Of a stretch of 7,310 nt of DNA, positions 5,642 through 7,310 are shown one piece after another. This DNA comes from Candidatus Cloacimonadota bacterium (GTDB lineage: Bacteria > Cloacimonadota > Cloacimonadia > Cloacimonadales > TCS61): positions 1-7,310 of the forward strand of contig JAGLWO010000599.1 in NCBI GenBank assembly GCA_023133395.1, written 5' to 3'. The notes beneath the pieces were generated by a model. The model had not been told where the DNA came from. It saw only the letters and a list, made by a program, of their open reading frames with translations, and searched no databases. The first letter of the stretch is position 1. Each line of letters begins with the position of its first letter. A program made the translations under genes and the position numbers.

Positions 5642-6514
5642 ATGAATAAATTCAAAGAATCCAGTTTTAAAATTCTCACTTATACTGCTTCGCTTTTCAC
5701 CATTATCTTATTATTCGGAATAATTGGAAGTTTATTTTATGGAGGATTACCTATTTTCAAAATTGTAAGCATCAAAGATTTCCTTTTTAATACAGACTGG
5801 CATCCTACTTCTGATCCTCCTGATTTTGGTATTCTTTCTCTTATTATCGGTTCATTTCTGGTTACGGTCGGAGCTTTGATAATATCCATCCCTTTAGGTT
5901 TAGGTTCAGCAATCTATATTTCAGAAATTGCTTCCGCAAGAATGAGAGAGATATTAAAACCAATAATCGAATTATTAGCAGGAATTCCATCTATAGTGTA
6001 TGGTTTATTTGGAGTAGCTTTTCTATCTCCTTTTTTGATAAAGATATTCAATATTCCAAACGGATTGAATTTATTCTCTGCTTCTGTCATTTTGGGAATA
6101 ATGGTTGTACCGATCATCTCGAGTATGTCTGAAGACGCACTTTCCACAGTTCCAAAAAATCTTCGTGAAGCATCATTGGCATTAGGAGCAAATAAGTGGG
6201 AAACCATTATGAGAGTAGTTCTTCCTGCTGCCAGGTCAGGTGTACTAACAAGTATAATTCTTGGTTTTGGAAGAGCTGTGGGAGAAACCATGGTTGTTCT
6301 AATGGTAGCAGGTGGAGCAGCTCAAATTCCAAAAGGAATATTTCAACCGATAAGACCAATGCCTGCTGCAATTGCAGCAGAAATGGGAGAAACTGTTATT
6401 GGCAGTCAGCATTTTCATGCACTTTTTGGAATTGCGATTGTGTTGTTTCTGATAACTATAATTACCAATTTGTTAACTGAATTCGTGTTTCAAAGTAAAA
6501 GGGAAATAAAATGA
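5642..6514 (+). CDS. pstC: Phosphate ABC transporter inner-membrane permease PstC
   Basis: One of the two channel subunits of the Pst importer. It has 290 residues and about six hydrophobic helices (roughly 11-33, 64-92, 110-134, 145-161, 200-223 and 258-282). The family signatures are LLAGIPSIVYGLFG (111-124), the EAA loop REASLALGANKWETIMRVVLP (175-195), which docks on the PstB ATPase, and GFGRAVGETM (208-217), whose Arg and Glu lie in the transport-critical segment of E. coli PstC. The ATG at 5642 follows an AGGA ribosome-binding site at 5631-5634; an ATG at 5638 in another frame stops after three codons. The stop overlaps the pstA ATG. Its companion PstA also has the EAA loop. The PstC call rests on gene order and on the RAVGETMVVLMVAGG region. 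Confidence 0.94.
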   Translation: MNKFKESSFKILTYTASLFTIILLFGIIGSLFYGGLPIFKIVSIKDFLFNTDWHPTSDPPDFGILSLIIGSFLVTVGALIISIPLGLGSAIYISEIASARMREILKPIIELLAGIPSIVYGLFGVAFLSPFLIKIFNIPNGLNLFSASVILGIMVVPIISSMSEDALSTVPKNLREASLALGANKWETIMRVVLPAARSGVLTSIILGFGRAVGETMVVLMVAGGAAQIPKGIFQPIRPMPAAIAAEMGETVIGSQHFHALFGIAIVLFLITIITNLLTEFVFQSKREIK

Positions 6515-7310
6515 CAAAGAGAGAGTTAAAGCAGTTTCTCGGAGTTAATGCCCTACGGTTTTTCATAGCCATTACAGCGATGTTCTTACTCTTATTTCTG
6601 TATGTAATATTTTCTAAAGGTGCAAAAGTTCTATCGTGGTCTTTTCTAATTGAATCACCTCGAAAATATATGACAGAAGGCGGGATTTATCCTGCTATTG
6701 TGGGAACTTTCTGGCTCACTTTACTATCAATCGGTTTTGCTTTACCACTTGGTATTTTAACTGCAATTTTCTTAAAAAGTTATGCGAAACCATTCTGGTT
6801 AGTTCGTTGTGTTAGAGTTGCAATAAATACTTTAGCTGGAGTTCCCTCAATTATTTACGGTTTATTTGGGTTAACGGTTTTTGTGCAAATGCTGAAATTC
6901 GATGTTTCAATTCTTTCAGGTGCATTAACTTTAGGTGTATTGGCAATGCCTGTTATAATTAATGCCAGTGAAGAAGCGTTGCGATCAGTTCCCACCGATT
7001 TCCGAGAAGCTTCTCTGGCGCTGGGTGCAACCGAAAGACAAACAATTCTGAAAGTTATTTTACCAGCAGCTTTACCGAATATTTTAACAGGAACAATTAT
7101 CAGTATCGGTCGTGTTGCCGGAGAAACTGCTCCCATTTTGTTTACTGCTGCTACTTTTTACACTCGCAGACTACCAACATCGATAATGGATGAGGTGATG
7201 GTTCTTCCCTATCATATTTATGCTCTGATGACAGAAGGATGCCATGCAGATAAACAAGTACCGATTGCCTATGGAACTGCTGTCGTTTTGCTCATGTTGG
7301 TTTTACTGGT
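6511..7310 (+). CDS. pstA: Phosphate ABC transporter inner-membrane permease PstA (3' end outside the window)
   Basis: The second channel subunit of the Pst importer. The ATG at 6511 overlaps the pstC TGA (ATGA), so translation is coupled. The frame stays open to the right edge and gives 266 complete codons, starting MTKRELKQFLGVNALRFF. Visible family features are TEGGIYPAIVGTFWLT (55-70), NTLAGVPSIIYGLFG (106-120), the EAA loop FREASLALGATERQTILKVI (164-183), SIGRVAGETAPILFTAA (198-214), and a late HADKQVPIAYGTAVVLL (245-261) that matches the PstA C-terminal segment preceding the last helix. Most of the protein is present; perhaps 10-20 residues are missing. pstB and phoU would be expected to follow. 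Confidence 0.95.
   Translation, partial: MTKRELKQFLGVNALRFFIAITAMFLLLFLYVIFSKGAKVLSWSFLIESPRKYMTEGGIYPAIVGTFWLTLLSIGFALPLGILTAIFLKSYAKPFWLVRCVRVAINTLAGVPSIIYGLFGLTVFVQMLKFDVSILSGALTLGVLAMPVIINASEEALRSVPTDFREASLALGATERQTILKVILPAALPNILTGTIISIGRVAGETAPILFTAATFYTRRLPTSIMDEVMVLPYHIYALMTEGCHADKQVPIAYGTAVVLLMLVLL

Noticed and set aside
1..7310. CRISPR arrays, tRNA or rRNA genes, insertion sequences, defence genes
   Set aside because: None is visible: no spaced repeat arrays, no cloverleaf-like sequence and no transposase or nuclease motifs. Nearly all sequence is accounted for by the eight genes.

Overview
The window reads as one phosphate-starvation (Pho) locus from an AT-rich Gram-negative bacterium. 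All genes are on the + strand. An outer-membrane-type porin, a Sec signal peptide on PstS and a bacterial-type GlnRS point to a diderm. The AT-rich sequence together with glnS would fit an FCB-group lineage such as Cloacimonadota, but that placement is only inference from general impression and no marker gene here proves it.

Layout. (1) 1-1064: the C-terminal two thirds of glutaminyl-tRNA synthetase (glnS), cut by the left edge. (2) 1067-3538: a tightly packed regulatory block directly behind glnS. It holds a PhoB-type response regulator (GTG start 2 nt after the glnS stop), a PhoR-type sensor kinase (1-nt gap), and a compact 154-aa sigma-70-family factor whose ATG overlaps the phoR stop. (3) 3539-3697: a 159-nt intergenic region with two small hairpins after the sigma stop, a ladder of TTAAC repeats at 11-bp period that looks like a Pho box, a perfect TATAAT, a 5'-UTR hairpin and a strong AAAGGAGG ribosome-binding site. 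(4) 3698-7310: a second operon with a signal-peptide-bearing porin (probably phosphate-selective), periplasmic phosphate-binding PstS, a 15-bp hairpin, then permeases PstC and PstA (ATGA overlap; PstA is cut by the right edge). pstB and phoU would be expected just downstream but are not in view.

How it fits together (inference): low phosphate sensed through the Pst transporter relieves PhoR, which phosphorylates PhoB. PhoB binds the 11-bp repeat array and switches on porin-pstSCA, giving a complete path for phosphate across the outer membrane, periplasm and inner membrane. The unusual part is the small sigma factor translationally coupled to phoR. It has sigma regions 2 and 4 but no recognisable region 3, and it diverges at positions that read the -10 element in housekeeping sigma. 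It could be a dedicated partner of PhoB, or an output of the Pho response. This is the best candidate here for an undescribed arrangement.
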